The position numbers and the translations under genes are program-made. Positions 9,195 to 17,796 of a DNA stretch of 64,000 nucleotides are shown in pieces. The stretch spans positions 744,001 to 808,000 of the forward strand of contig CAVZUK010000003.1 in NCBI GenBank assembly GCA_963778465.1. Reading direction: 5' to 3'. This DNA comes from CAVZBW01 sp963778465 (GTDB lineage: Bacteria > Actinomycetota > Acidimicrobiia > Acidimicrobiales > RAAP-2). The notes beneath the pieces are model-generated. The model made no database searches. It saw only the letters and a program-made list of their open reading frames with translations, and had not been told where the DNA came from. Each line of letters begins with the position of its first letter. Position 1 is the first letter of the stretch.

Positions 9195-10994
9195 TCAGGC
9201 GGCGTTGGTGCCCTGTTGCGACCCGGCCGATGCCGAGCCCCCGCTGTAGATCGAGGACCAGTTGCCGCCCGAGGCTTGGGAGGCCGACGCCGGGCCGTTC
9301 CCGAAGGTCCCGTAGACGTTCTCCATCGCCCGCAGGAGGACGTCGGTCACCCCGGGGATCGCCGCGGGGACGATGTTGCTCGGGAAGGCCGTGGTGTTGG
9401 AGAGCTTGTTGACGAAGGCGGCCGACCCCGAGGCGATGACCCCGCCGCCGCCCTTCACGCTGTAGTAGGTCAGGTCGGACCAATTGGAGTTGCCCTGGTT
9501 GGTGATGGGCGAGTGCGCCAGGACGTCGAGGTTGGTCGGGCTGCCCTGCATCACGGGAACGTAGCGGTCGTACTCCCCCTGGACCACGAGGGTGAGGTGC
9601 TCGCCGTCGCTCAGGTTGCAGCCGTCAAACACCCAGTGGGAGCCGTCGGTGACGATCATGTCGGCGTTGGAGCCCACCGACTGGTACATGCTGCCGATGA
9701 GCGTGTTCTCCGGCTGGTTGACCGGTGGCGACTCCCAGTTGACCGTGACCAGGGCGTTGTTGACGCCGGACAAGGGATCCTCGGTGGAGTCCTTGTAGCA
9801 GACCTGCCGGCGGTTTGCTCCGACCGGCGAGCTCTCCATGCGGATCTGGCGGTAGCAGGCGTTGGCCCCGAGGAAGGCGAGGTTCGTCCCCCTCGAGAGG
9901 GCCGACTGGGCGCCGCTGCGCATGGGGGTGGACCAGTACTCGTCATGACCCAGGCTGAACAGGCAGCGGTGCTTTGCCAGGAGCTGGGGCCGGACGTGCA
10001 GGTCCACGTCCGTCCAGTAGGTCATGTCGAGCCCCAGGCTCTCCATCTGGTACAGGAGCGGGAACTCGTTGCCGAAGAAGTCCGCCGCGCCCTGCGCCCA
10101 GTTCTGCGGGTAGGGCCGGTCGAAGGAGACGACCCGTGAGCGGTCCGCGAAGTCGCTGCCGCCCGAGGAGGTGGCGCCGTAGTAGAGGCTGTAGTTGGAC
10201 CACAGGTTGTAGGCCTGCCACGTCGTCACGCTGTTCTGGAGCACGTAGGCCGCGGTGCTGGCGTCGTCGCGGATGCACAGCGGGACGTACTGCTGGGGGG
10301 CGAAGGGCTGACCGGTCCCGTCGCCCACCAACTTGAGCAGGTAGTTGCCGGGCGGCCAGTCCCTGGTCACCTTGACCGTGATGCTCGGGTTCCACCGGCA
10401 CTCGATCATGTTCACCCCGGAGGTGAACGTCGGTTGGGGCTGCGCCGTGGCCTTGACGCTGCCGGTCTGCGCGACGAGCCGGCCCCCGAGCCCCTTGTAG
10501 TAGCCCATCCGGTAGGCCTCGACGTGGAAGGCGGGCGCCGTCGTGTTGACGAAGACGATCAGGTCGTCGCCCGGCTGGGCGCTCACCTGGCTGGCGTAGC
10601 CCTCGATGGCGTGAGGGGTCTGGACGCCCGTCACCACCCAGTTGAGGGTGCCCGGCTTGGCGTTCTCCTCGATGAGCCACCGGGCCCTCGGGACGACGAC
10701 ACCGCTCGCCACCTTTTCGTGAACCACCTCGGAGGAGGGCGGCTCGGGCCGCCGGGCCTGCGCCGGGATCTTGTGCTGGCCGCCCGATCCCGACCCCGAG
10801 GCCAGGTCGGCGGCGGCCACCGCGGCGGCCACGCCCCCGATCCCGGCAACGGTGCCGAAGAGGAAGCGGCGGCGATGGATCGTGCGGGCGCTCGGCGCGG
10901 CGTGACGACCGGCGGACGGCGATCGGCCCTGCTGGCTCCCCGCCCGCCGGGGCCGATCCCCGGGGGGACCAGCGGGTGGAAGCCCGTTGGACAC
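9195..10994 (-). CDS. Tat-exported protein with N,N-dimethylformamidase beta-subunit-like domain
   Basis: A 599-residue protein. A twin-arginine signal (HRRRFLFGTVAGIGGVAAAVAAADLA, about residues 40-64) predicts folded export. The mature part contains an Ig-like region (QPGDDLIVFVNTTAPAFHVEAYRMGYYKGLGGRLV). A large domain follows with SFDRPY, LLYQMESLGLDMTYWTDVDLH and FSLGHDEYWS, the pattern of the large subunit-like C-terminal domain of dimethylformamidase and related secreted proteins of unknown substrate. The GTG at 10994 opens the frame, but an internal start nearer the twin arginines is possible. No small-subunit gene is adjacent. The substrate cannot be inferred. Confidence 0.75.
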   Translation of the reverse strand: MSNGLPPAGPPGDRPRRAGSQQGRSPSAGRHAAPSARTIHRRRFLFGTVAGIGGVAAAVAAADLASGSGSGGQHKIPAQARRPEPPSSEVVHEKVASGVVVPRARWLIEENAKPGTLNWVVTGVQTPHAIEGYASQVSAQPGDDLIVFVNTTAPAFHVEAYRMGYYKGLGGRLVAQTGSVKATAQPQPTFTSGVNMIECRWNPSITVKVTRDWPPGNYLLKLVGDGTGQPFAPQQYVPLCIRDDASTAAYVLQNSVTTWQAYNLWSNYSLYYGATSSGGSDFADRSRVVSFDRPYPQNWAQGAADFFGNEFPLLYQMESLGLDMTYWTDVDLHVRPQLLAKHRCLFSLGHDEYWSTPMRSGAQSALSRGTNLAFLGANACYRQIRMESSPVGANRRQVCYKDSTEDPLSGVNNALVTVNWESPPVNQPENTLIGSMYQSVGSNADMIVTDGSHWVFDGCNLSDGEHLTLVVQGEYDRYVPVMQGSPTNLDVLAHSPITNQGNSNWSDLTYYSVKGGGGVIASGSAAFVNKLSNTTAFPSNIVPAAIPGVTDVLLRAMENVYGTFGNGPASASQASGGNWSSIYSGGSASAGSQQGTNAA

Positions 10995-11133
10995 CCTTCC
11001 ACGATAGGCGCCGGGCGCCGCGACGCCCGGTCATAGGGCTCTTCCGCCGCCGCTCCCGAGGGGCCGATAGCGTCGGGGGGATGCGCAGCCCCGGGCCGAC
11101 CCTCTCCGCCTCCGCCGGGTTGACCGGGACGCG

Positions 11134-11799
11134 ATGACCTGGGTGCGGGCGTTGCCCGAGGCGATCCGACGCCCTGCCGGAGAGCTGGTCCGCCACACCT
11201 CGGAGTGGATCGGCGAGCTCGGGGCGATCGGGCCCGGACACCGGCGGGCTCGCCGCTTCGGCGCCTTCGGCCCCGGCAGCTGCCTCGTGTTTCCCCAGGG
11301 CGCCCTCTACAACGAGCGCTACATCCGGATCGGCAGGGACACGGTGGTCGGTCCGTACGCGTCGCTGACCGCGGGAATGGCCCCGGGTCAGCAGATGCCG
11401 ACCGATCCGGTGGTCCGCATCGGCGACCGGTGCGTCATCGGCCGCGGCAGCCACATCGTCGGGCACTGGAGCATCGAGATCGGCGACGACATCCAGACCG
11501 GCCCCTACGTCTACATCACCGACCAGAACCACTCCTACCGCGACCCCGGATCCCCGATCGGGCGGCAACTGCCGGTCGAGGCGAGCGTCCGGATCGGGTC
11601 GGGCAGCTGGCTCGGGGCCCACTGCGTGGTGCTGCCGGGCGCCGATCTCGGGATCAACACGGTGGTGGCGGCGGGGGCGGTCGTGCGGGGACGGGTCCCC
11701 GACCACTGCATCGTCGCGGGGGTGCCCGCACGGATCGTGCGCCGCTTCGACCCGGACGAGGGCTGGGTGCCCTCCCGCGACGAGGTGGCGCGAGCCTGA
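11134..11799 (+). CDS. Hexapeptide-repeat (left-handed beta-helix) acyltransferase
   Basis: A 221-residue protein rich in [I/V]-G-x4 hexapeptide turns (IRIGRDTVVGPYAS, VRIGDRCVIGRGSHIVGHWSIEIGDDIQTGPYV, VRIGSGSWLGAHCVVLPGADLGINTVVAAGAVV). This is the left-handed parallel beta-helix of acetyltransferases. Such enzymes transfer acetyl or other acyl groups to sugars or small molecules. The ITDQNHSYRDP segment contains the histidine typical of the catalytic site. The acceptor is unknown. Its stop overlaps or abuts the next gene, suggesting co-transcription. Confidence 0.82.
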   Translation: MTWVRALPEAIRRPAGELVRHTSEWIGELGAIGPGHRRARRFGAFGPGSCLVFPQGALYNERYIRIGRDTVVGPYASLTAGMAPGQQMPTDPVVRIGDRCVIGRGSHIVGHWSIEIGDDIQTGPYVYITDQNHSYRDPGSPIGRQLPVEASVRIGSGSWLGAHCVVLPGADLGINTVVAAGAVVRGRVPDHCIVAGVPARIVRRFDPDEGWVPSRDEVARA

Positions 11800-12365
11800 G
11801 CGTCCCGGCGGGCCCGGTCGCAACGGTCTACGTCGGGGTGATCGGCCCCGGTCGGGTCGACCCGGACGACGCGCACCACCTGCGCCACGCCGAGGCGGTC
11901 GGGGCGGGCGTGGCGCGCCGGGGCGCGGCCCTGGTCTGCGGCGGCCTCGGCGGGGTCATGGAGGCGGCCTGCCGGGGCGCGGCCGGGGCCGGAGGCCTGA
12001 CCGTGGGGCTCCTCCCGGGCGAGGATCGCGCTGCCGCCAACCCCTACGTGCGGCTCCCGGTGGCCACCGGGCTGGGCGAGCTCCGCAACGCCTTGGTCGT
12101 GCGGACGAGCGACGTGTTGATCGCCGTCGGCGGCGCCTACGGCACGCTGTCGGAGGTGGCCCTCGCCCTCAGGATGGGCGTCGTGGTGGTCGGCCTCGGC
12201 ACCTGGGGGCTGCTCCGCCCCGACGGAGCGCCCGACACGGGCGTGCTCGTGGTCAGCGACCCCGAGGAGGCGCTGCGCTGCGCCTTCGGCGCCATCGAGG
12301 GCCAGCCGGGCGGGTTCCCGCCTTCCGAAGCGGGCGGCGGGGGGGCGAATATCCCGGTGCCGTAG
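11796..12365 (+). CDS. TIGR00725-type / LOG-like Rossmann-fold protein
   Basis: About 189 residues. VYVGVIGPGR opens a Rossmann fold, and GAALVCGGLGGVMEAACRGAAGAGGLTVGLLPG follows the pattern of the LOG/TIGR00725 family. It is related to cytokinin-activating phosphoribohydrolases, although the full PGGxGTxxE motif is replaced by AVGGAYGTLSEVALAL. Function is uncertain. No ATG, GTG or TTG lies before the first beta strand. A CTG at 11796, overlapping the previous stop and preceded by GAGGTGG, is the best candidate; a GTG at 11838 would remove the first strand. The C-terminal 25 residues are glycine-rich. Confidence 0.7.
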   Translation: MSVPAGPVATVYVGVIGPGRVDPDDAHHLRHAEAVGAGVARRGAALVCGGLGGVMEAACRGAAGAGGLTVGLLPGEDRAAANPYVRLPVATGLGELRNALVVRTSDVLIAVGGAYGTLSEVALALRMGVVVVGLGTWGLLRPDGAPDTGVLVVSDPEEALRCAFGAIEGQPGGFPPSEAGGGGANIPVP

Positions 12366-12435
12366 GCTGGGGCGTCCCCGCACGCCGGTCGTTGCCCGCG
12401 CGGGGCCCGGGAGCGTTTGAGGAAAGGGAAAGACG

Positions 12436-13995
12436 GTGACCCTGCACGGTCGACTCCGGGGCGCGCGCAGCTGGTGGAACGACATCTCGGTCACCGCCAA
12501 GGGTTACGTCGTGCTCGCCATCCCGGTGGTGTGCCTGCTCGTCGTGGCGAGCGTCAGCCTGGCGCTCGGGACGGAGATCGTGAGCCTGCGGGGGACGTCC
12601 CAGCAGCTGGTCGCCTCCGTGGATCGTCTGGACGCCACCCTGCAGCACATGACCGCGGTCGAAGACGACGTGCGCGGCTACGTGGCGACCGGCGATCCCC
12701 GCTACACCCTCGCCTACCGGGCCGACCGGCAACCCCTGGCGAGAGGGATCGTCCCCAACCCGGGCGCCTACATGATCTCCCGCCGGACCGTCGCGCCGCT
12801 CAACACGACGGGTGCCCGGACCCTGTCGCTGCTCGGGGGCATCGAGGCGCAGGAGTCGGCGGGGACGCTGACCTCGCCGGCGGCGACCACGCTGTTCGAC
12901 CAGGAAGACTCGCTGATGCTGCGCGCTCGCCACGAGCTGGCGGACGTGCGCGCGATCGTCAACGCCAAGCTGACGGCCAACAAGGTCGAGGCGGCCGACC
13001 TCCGCCAGACCCTCCTCGTCGTCGACATCGCCGGGCTCGTCGTCGGGACGGTGGGGGGAGCGCTGGCGGCCTGGCTGTTCCTCTCGGGCATCTCCCGCCG
13101 GATCCGTCGGGTGGCCGCGAACGCCGAGCTGCTCGGACGTGAGCAGCCGATGGACCACATGCCGCCGGCGAGGGACGCCATCGGCGTCGTGGAGGTGGAG
13201 CTCGAGACCGCCTCGAACCGCCTCGCCCAGCGGACCGAGGAGCTGCGAGAGGCCCGGGACGTGGCAGTGGCGGCCACCCGAGCCAAGGACGACTTCATCT
13301 CCCGCGTCAGTCACGAGCTGCGGACCCCGCTCACGACCGTCCTCGGTTTCGGCGAGCTGCTCCAGAGCGAGGACCTGAGCGAGGACAACCGGGACAGCGT
13401 CGACCGGATCGTCCGCGCCGGACGGCACCTGCTCAACCTCATCAACGACCTCCTCGACATCGGTCGGATCGAGCGCGGCTACCTGACGTTGAACCTGGCC
13501 GCCGTCGAGGTGCGCGAGGAGGTGGAGGACCTGCTGGCCAACATGGCCCCGCTCGCGTCGCGCCGAGGCGTCGTCCTCGAATCCGTGATCGGCGACGCCG
13601 CCGTCGTCGCTGATCGACAGCGCCTGCAGCAGATCCTCCTCAACCTCGTGTCCAACGCCATCAAGTACAACCACGAGGGAGGCCGGGTCGTGCTGTCGGA
13701 CAGCGAGCGTCCCGACGGGATGGTCCGGATCGAGGTGCACGACACCGGCCCGGGCATCGCCGCGGACGCCCTGGATCGGATCTTCGTCCCCTTCGAGCGG
13801 CTCGAGGCCGAACGCGGGGCCGTCGAGGGGACGGGGATCGGCCTGGCGCTCTCCAAGGCCCTGGCCGAGGCGATGCACGGGAGGGTCGGGGTGCAGAGCA
13901 CCCTGGGGCTCGGGTCGACGTTCTGGGTCGAGCTGCCGGTCGGGGGTGTCCCGAGCGCCGCCGGCGATGCGTCGCTGGTCGATGCGCACCCCTAG
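12436..13995 (+). CDS. Membrane sensor histidine kinase (CHASE3, HAMP, HisKA, HATPase)
   Basis: A 519-residue kinase. Transmembrane segments near residues 23-45 and 192-214 flank an extracytoplasmic region of about 145 residues that resembles CHASE3 (DATLQHMTAVEDDVRGYVATGDPRY). A HAMP linker follows, then HisKA with FISRVSHELRTPLT (phospho-accepting His near 293) and an HATPase domain with NLVSNAIKY, DTGPGIA and GTGIGLALSKAL. The GTG at 12436 is preceded by GAGGAAAGGG. No response regulator is encoded nearby, so it is an orphan kinase and its signal is unknown. Confidence 0.9.
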   Translation: MTLHGRLRGARSWWNDISVTAKGYVVLAIPVVCLLVVASVSLALGTEIVSLRGTSQQLVASVDRLDATLQHMTAVEDDVRGYVATGDPRYTLAYRADRQPLARGIVPNPGAYMISRRTVAPLNTTGARTLSLLGGIEAQESAGTLTSPAATTLFDQEDSLMLRARHELADVRAIVNAKLTANKVEAADLRQTLLVVDIAGLVVGTVGGALAAWLFLSGISRRIRRVAANAELLGREQPMDHMPPARDAIGVVEVELETASNRLAQRTEELREARDVAVAATRAKDDFISRVSHELRTPLTTVLGFGELLQSEDLSEDNRDSVDRIVRAGRHLLNLINDLLDIGRIERGYLTLNLAAVEVREEVEDLLANMAPLASRRGVVLESVIGDAAVVADRQRLQQILLNLVSNAIKYNHEGGRVVLSDSERPDGMVRIEVHDTGPGIAADALDRIFVPFERLEAERGAVEGTGIGLALSKALAEAMHGRVGVQSTLGLGSTFWVELPVGGVPSAAGDASLVDAHP

Positions 13996-14002
13996 CGGGT
14001 GC

Positions 14003-15088
14003 TCACGGCGCTGACCGGTCGGCGCCAGCCCGGAGCCGCTTCCTCGAGGCCCCGGCATCCGACGTCCCCCGAGGTCGGATCGCACCGATCGGGATCCCGG
14101 CGACCCGGCGGGTCCGGGCAGCGACCCATCCGCCGCCGGGAGCGCAGCGGCCGAGGTTCGGACAGCGGGGACACGACGGTCCGGGCAGGGCCCGGAGGCC
14201 GCCGTCCTCCGTCCGGTCCGTGAGGGCCCTCGCGGCCCTGACGAGGTCCTCGGCGGCGGCCTCGAGAAGGGCCGCGTCGACGTCCACCGAGCTCGGCTGG
14301 CCCGCCGCGGGGTCCACGGCGATGGCGCGCCGCGGCACCCGTCGGAGATGGAGGGACGAGGCGAGGACGTCGAAGCGGAGCGCCTCGGCCGGGGTCTGAC
14401 CCATCGAGACGATGACCCGATCGGCATCGGGGGGCTCCGAGACGAAGATCGTCGCGTCCAGGCGGAGGCCCAGGGTCACCCGCTCGGCCGGCTCGGGCAG
14501 GGACACCCGGTGACGGCGGGATCCGAACTGGACCCGTCCGCAGCGGTCCCAGGGCAGGGCGATCCAGTGGCGCGCCGCGAAGCCCGACGCCGCCGCCAAC
14601 ACCGCCGACCTGCCGGCCGGGCTCAGACGGGCCAACCACTCCCCGAGGCGGCTGGCCTCGTCGATCTCGAGGTCGATCGCTCGGCCCGCCCCCTCGAGGG
14701 CATCGGGATACCGCTGGTGGCTCCGGTGCATCGCCTGGAGGGCGCGCAGCCCCAGCCGGCGGTGGGCCTTGACGGCGCTCCACTCGAAGGGCCCGTCAGG
14801 CTCTCCCTCCGTCCGGGCGGGGCAACGCAGCGCCTCGACGAGCCGGCGGCGATCGACCTCGAGCGGCCCGGAATCCGGGGGCAACGCGGCCGCCAGGCGC
14901 TCCGAGAGCGTCCGGGCCAGATCGTCGAGCTGGCGGACCGAGACGGCGGGATCGGATCGAGGGATGTCGAGCGCTCCCACGATCGGTCGTCGGTGCGCCG
15001 CGACCTCCCCGGACGGCGCGTCGGCGCCCGGCTCGTGTGTCTCCGGTCGTGGCTCGACCACCCCCGGACCGTCAACCGTCAACGTCAT
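14003..15088 (-). CDS. Paralogue of the adjacent Fe-S PD-(D/E)XK nuclease, apparently inactive
   Basis: A 361-residue protein I do not know from a named family, but it aligns by eye along its length with its upstream neighbour (15072-16175). LEVDRRRLVEALRC matches ITVSVTKRHLQRVLAC. LSPAGRSAVLAAASGFAARHW matches LSEDDRAELRYSVAALAGQLAERW. The C-terminal CPRCPNLGRC has the same C-x2-C-x5-C spacing as CPWCPALRSC. The first catalytic Asp may remain (LRLDATI), but the D-x-K strand of the neighbour (LVDIKSG) corresponds to VIVSMGQ here. I infer an iron-sulphur cluster protein without nuclease activity. The ATG at 15088 overlaps the neighbour's end by 17 bases, so the two are co-translated. Confidence 0.65.
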   Translation of the reverse strand: MTLTVDGPGVVEPRPETHEPGADAPSGEVAAHRRPIVGALDIPRSDPAVSVRQLDDLARTLSERLAAALPPDSGPLEVDRRRLVEALRCPARTEGEPDGPFEWSAVKAHRRLGLRALQAMHRSHQRYPDALEGAGRAIDLEIDEASRLGEWLARLSPAGRSAVLAAASGFAARHWIALPWDRCGRVQFGSRRHRVSLPEPAERVTLGLRLDATIFVSEPPDADRVIVSMGQTPAEALRFDVLASSLHLRRVPRRAIAVDPAAGQPSSVDVDAALLEAAAEDLVRAARALTDRTEDGGLRALPGPSCPRCPNLGRCAPGGGWVAARTRRVAGIPIGAIRPRGTSDAGASRKRLRAGADRSAP

Positions 15089-16175
15089 CGCCTCCACCGT
15101 GCGCCTCGCTCTCCTCGTCGTCCGGCTCGCCGGTGTCGGCGTCGATGTCCCCGGGCTCGCCCCACGGCGTCTCGAGGCCCTGCACGCTGACGTGACGCCG
15201 GCCGGTCGGGCACGACCGAAGGGCCGGACACCACGGGCACAGGTCCGACGGCCGGGTGCCGGGCTCCGCACCTCCGGCCAGCGCCACCATGCGCCGGACG
15301 CCCTCGGCCACCCGGTCCGCCTGGCGGGTCAGCGTCTCGGTGGTGACGACGTCGAGCACCAGGCCGCCGTCGCGCAGGTAGTAGTTGCCGGTTTGGAACG
15401 GCGCAGCCCGGCTCCGCAGGGTCTCGAGGAGCCCGTACCAGGCGGCGTCGGCCATGTCCTCGTGGCGCCGCGCGCCGCTCTTGATGTCGACCAGGGTGGA
15501 GCCGGCGCGCTCCACCCCGGGATGGCCGAGTGCCAGATCCACCCGGCCGGAGAGCACCACCCGGCCCCCGGCCAGCGGGATCCGCAAGGGCTCTTGCAGC
15601 CGGGGCAGGGCGTTTCGGGGGAGGGGAGGCCAGCGCTCCGCCAGCTGACCGGCCAGGGCCGCGACCGAGTAGCGCAGCTCCGCTCGGTCGTCCTCGGAGA
15701 GGGACCGGAACTCCTCCACGAGCTGCTCGTCGCCGGAGACCCCCGCGGCCTCGAGGGCGTCGCCGACGGGGTCGCTGCCCAGAGGCTCACCGGTCGCCAC
15801 CTGGGCGAACAGGTAGTCGAGAAGCTGTCCGCCGATCATGTCGATCGTGACGTGGCGGGCCTCGCCGAGAGTTGCCACGAGGTGTCGCTCGCAGGCCAGC
15901 ACCCGTTGGAGGTGGCGCTTGGTGACGCTCACGGTGATCCCGAGCGGCAGCCCGACGGCCGGCCGGGCGGCCTCCTCCAGACGGGCGCGCAGACGCGCCG
16001 CCAGGTCCGGGTCGATCGACGGGCGCTCGCGACCGAGGCCCCGGAGCTGCTCGATCAGGCCGACGCCCCGGGGCGGCCCGGCGGCGGGGCCGACGGGGGT
16101 CGCCCGAGCCGTCGTCCGAGCCGTCGTCCGAGCAGGCGTCCGGGGGGTCCCCCGCGGGGTCGTTTCGGTCGTCAC
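15072..16175 (-). CDS. RecB/Cas4-like PD-(D/E)XK nuclease with Fe-S cluster cysteines
   Basis: A 367-residue protein. An N-terminal cysteine (RVLACERHL), the catalytic strands GRVDLALG and TLVDIKSG (D ... D-x-K), and the C-terminal C-x2-C-x5-C (CPWCPALRSC) reproduce the layout of iron-sulphur PD-(D/E)XK nucleases such as AddB, Cas4 and DNA2. No helicase motifs are present. The first 35 residues are threonine, arginine and proline rich and low in complexity, so the GTG at 16175 may not be the true start. It forms a two-gene operon with its apparently inactive paralogue (14003-15088) and is divergent, 60 bases away, from a carboxylase gene. A role in DNA end processing is inference. Confidence 0.72.
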   Translation of the reverse strand: MTTETTPRGTPRTPARTTARTTARATPVGPAAGPPRGVGLIEQLRGLGRERPSIDPDLAARLRARLEEAARPAVGLPLGITVSVTKRHLQRVLACERHLVATLGEARHVTIDMIGGQLLDYLFAQVATGEPLGSDPVGDALEAAGVSGDEQLVEEFRSLSEDDRAELRYSVAALAGQLAERWPPLPRNALPRLQEPLRIPLAGGRVVLSGRVDLALGHPGVERAGSTLVDIKSGARRHEDMADAAWYGLLETLRSRAAPFQTGNYYLRDGGLVLDVVTTETLTRQADRVAEGVRRMVALAGGAEPGTRPSDLCPWCPALRSCPTGRRHVSVQGLETPWGEPGDIDADTGEPDDEESEAHGGGDDVDG

Positions 16176-16235
16176 GGCACCAGTATGCGCGGAGGGTGTG
16201 ACGGGCACCGGGTGCGCGTCGACCCGAGGTCCGCG

Positions 16236-17777
16236 ATGATTCCCGGCGTGCCCGAGGATCTCCACGACCCAGAAGCTCGCCGACCCACGAGCCAGGACGG
16301 CTGGACATCCACGCTCGAGGAGCTGTCGGAGCGGCGAGCCGCCAGCCGCTCGATGGGCGGTGCCGAGCGCCTCGCACGGCACGGTCAGGCCGGCAAGCTC
16401 GACGCCCGCGCCCGGATCGCCCGCCTGCTCGACGCGGGGTCCTTCTCGGAGATCGGGACCCTCGCCGGCGGGGCGGTGCCCGCCGACGGCCTGGTGGCAG
16501 GGTCCGGGACGATCGACGGTCGGCCGGTGATGGTCGGGGCGGAGGACTTCACCACCGTCGCCGGGACCATCGGGTCCGGCAGCCACGCCAAGCGGATCCG
16601 CATCGCCGAGCTCGCCCTCCTCGACCGGCTGCCGCTCGTCATGCTGCTCGAGGGCGCCGGCTACCGGCCCGGCGAGCGCTCGCACGGACGTTCGCCGGTG
16701 GACCTCCAGCTCCAGGCCCAGTGCTCGGGCAAGGTCCCGCTCGTCACCGCGGTCCTCGGTCCCTCCGCCGGTCACGGGGCGTTGATCGCCCCGATCTCGG
16801 ACTTCGCCGTGATGACCGAGGAGGGCTCGATCTTCACCGCCGGCCCGCCGGTCGTCAAGGAGTCGACGGGCGAGGAGGTGAGCAAGGACGAGCTGGGCGG
16901 TCCCAGGGTGGCCGTGGCCAGCGGCCTCATCCACAACGTGGCGCCGGACGACGGCGCCGCCCTCGACGAGGTCCGCCGGTACCTGTCCTTCTTCCCGCAG
17001 AGCGCCTGGTCCTATCCTGCCCGCCTCGAGGGAAGCCCCGACGGCCCACGCCCCCTCGACGTCGTGCTCGACGTCGTCCCGCGGGACAACCGCAAGGTCT
17101 ACGAGATGCGGGAGGTGGTCCACGCGCTGGTCGACGAGGGCGACTTCTTCGAGATCGCGCCGGGGTTCGCCCGGGCCATCGTCTGCGCGTTGGCCCGGCT
17201 CGACGGCCACCCCGTCGCCATCGTGGCCAATCAGCCCCGGTCGCTCGCCGGATCGATCGACGCCGCCGCCGCCCGAAAGGCGGCGCACTTCATCATGGTC
17301 GCGGACGCCTTCCACGTCCCCCTCGTCTTCCTGGCGGACAACCCGGGGATCCTCCCGGGCTCGGCGTCCGAGAGGGAGGGGGTGTTGCTCAGCGGGGCCC
17401 GGATGTTCGCCGCGCAGACCCTCGCCACGACGCCCAAGCTCCACGTGACGCTCCGCAAGGCGTACGGGTTCGGCTCCCTCGTGATGTCCATGGCCGCCTT
17501 CGATGGCCAGTCGGCGACCTTCGCGTTCCCGGGTGCCACGCTCGGCGCGATGGGCGCGGGGGCCTCGGCTCGAGCCAGCGGCGCCGACCGTTCCGAGGCC
17601 GAGGCGCTCCGGCGGGCCGAGCTCGACGCCTCGTGGCGCTCCGCCGAGGGGTTGGGCTTCGACGAGATCGTGGATCCCCGGGAGCTGAGAAACGTACTGT
17701 TGGGCGCGCTCCGGAGGGCCCTGTCACGGCGGCAGGCTCCGGCCGAGCCGGTGTCGCGCACGGCGATCATGCCGTGA
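16236..17777 (+). CDS. Acyl-CoA carboxylase carboxyltransferase (beta) subunit
   Basis: A 513-residue carboxyltransferase of the acetyl-/propionyl-CoA carboxylase type. It transfers carboxyl from carboxybiotin to an acyl-CoA. Visible family features are the two crotonase-like halves, MLLEGAGYRPGER, GPSAGHGALIAPISDF, IFTAGPPVVKESTGEEVSKDELGG and, in the second half, DNPGILPGS and LRKAYGFGSLVMSM with the oxyanion-hole glycines. No biotin carboxylase subunit is adjacent, so it must pair with one encoded elsewhere, and the acyl chain is unknown. The ATG at 16236 gives a normal length; a GTG at 16248 is possible. Confidence 0.88.
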   Translation: MIPGVPEDLHDPEARRPTSQDGWTSTLEELSERRAASRSMGGAERLARHGQAGKLDARARIARLLDAGSFSEIGTLAGGAVPADGLVAGSGTIDGRPVMVGAEDFTTVAGTIGSGSHAKRIRIAELALLDRLPLVMLLEGAGYRPGERSHGRSPVDLQLQAQCSGKVPLVTAVLGPSAGHGALIAPISDFAVMTEEGSIFTAGPPVVKESTGEEVSKDELGGPRVAVASGLIHNVAPDDGAALDEVRRYLSFFPQSAWSYPARLEGSPDGPRPLDVVLDVVPRDNRKVYEMREVVHALVDEGDFFEIAPGFARAIVCALARLDGHPVAIVANQPRSLAGSIDAAAARKAAHFIMVADAFHVPLVFLADNPGILPGSASEREGVLLSGARMFAAQTLATTPKLHVTLRKAYGFGSLVMSMAAFDGQSATFAFPGATLGAMGAGASARASGADRSEAEALRRAELDASWRSAEGLGFDEIVDPRELRNVLLGALRRALSRRQAPAEPVSRTAIMP

Positions 17778-17796
17778 GAGAGGGGTCAGCTCATCC

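Noticed and set aside
9943..11823. 626-residue minus-strand frame across the DMF-amidase-like and acyltransferase genes
   Set aside because: Low-complexity Arg/Pro/Gly text without family features; the true genes occupy the other frames.
16087..16160. Repetitive gtccgagccgtc stretch as a possible intergenic repeat element
   Set aside because: It encodes the low-complexity Thr/Arg N terminus of the nuclease gene; short and confined to it.
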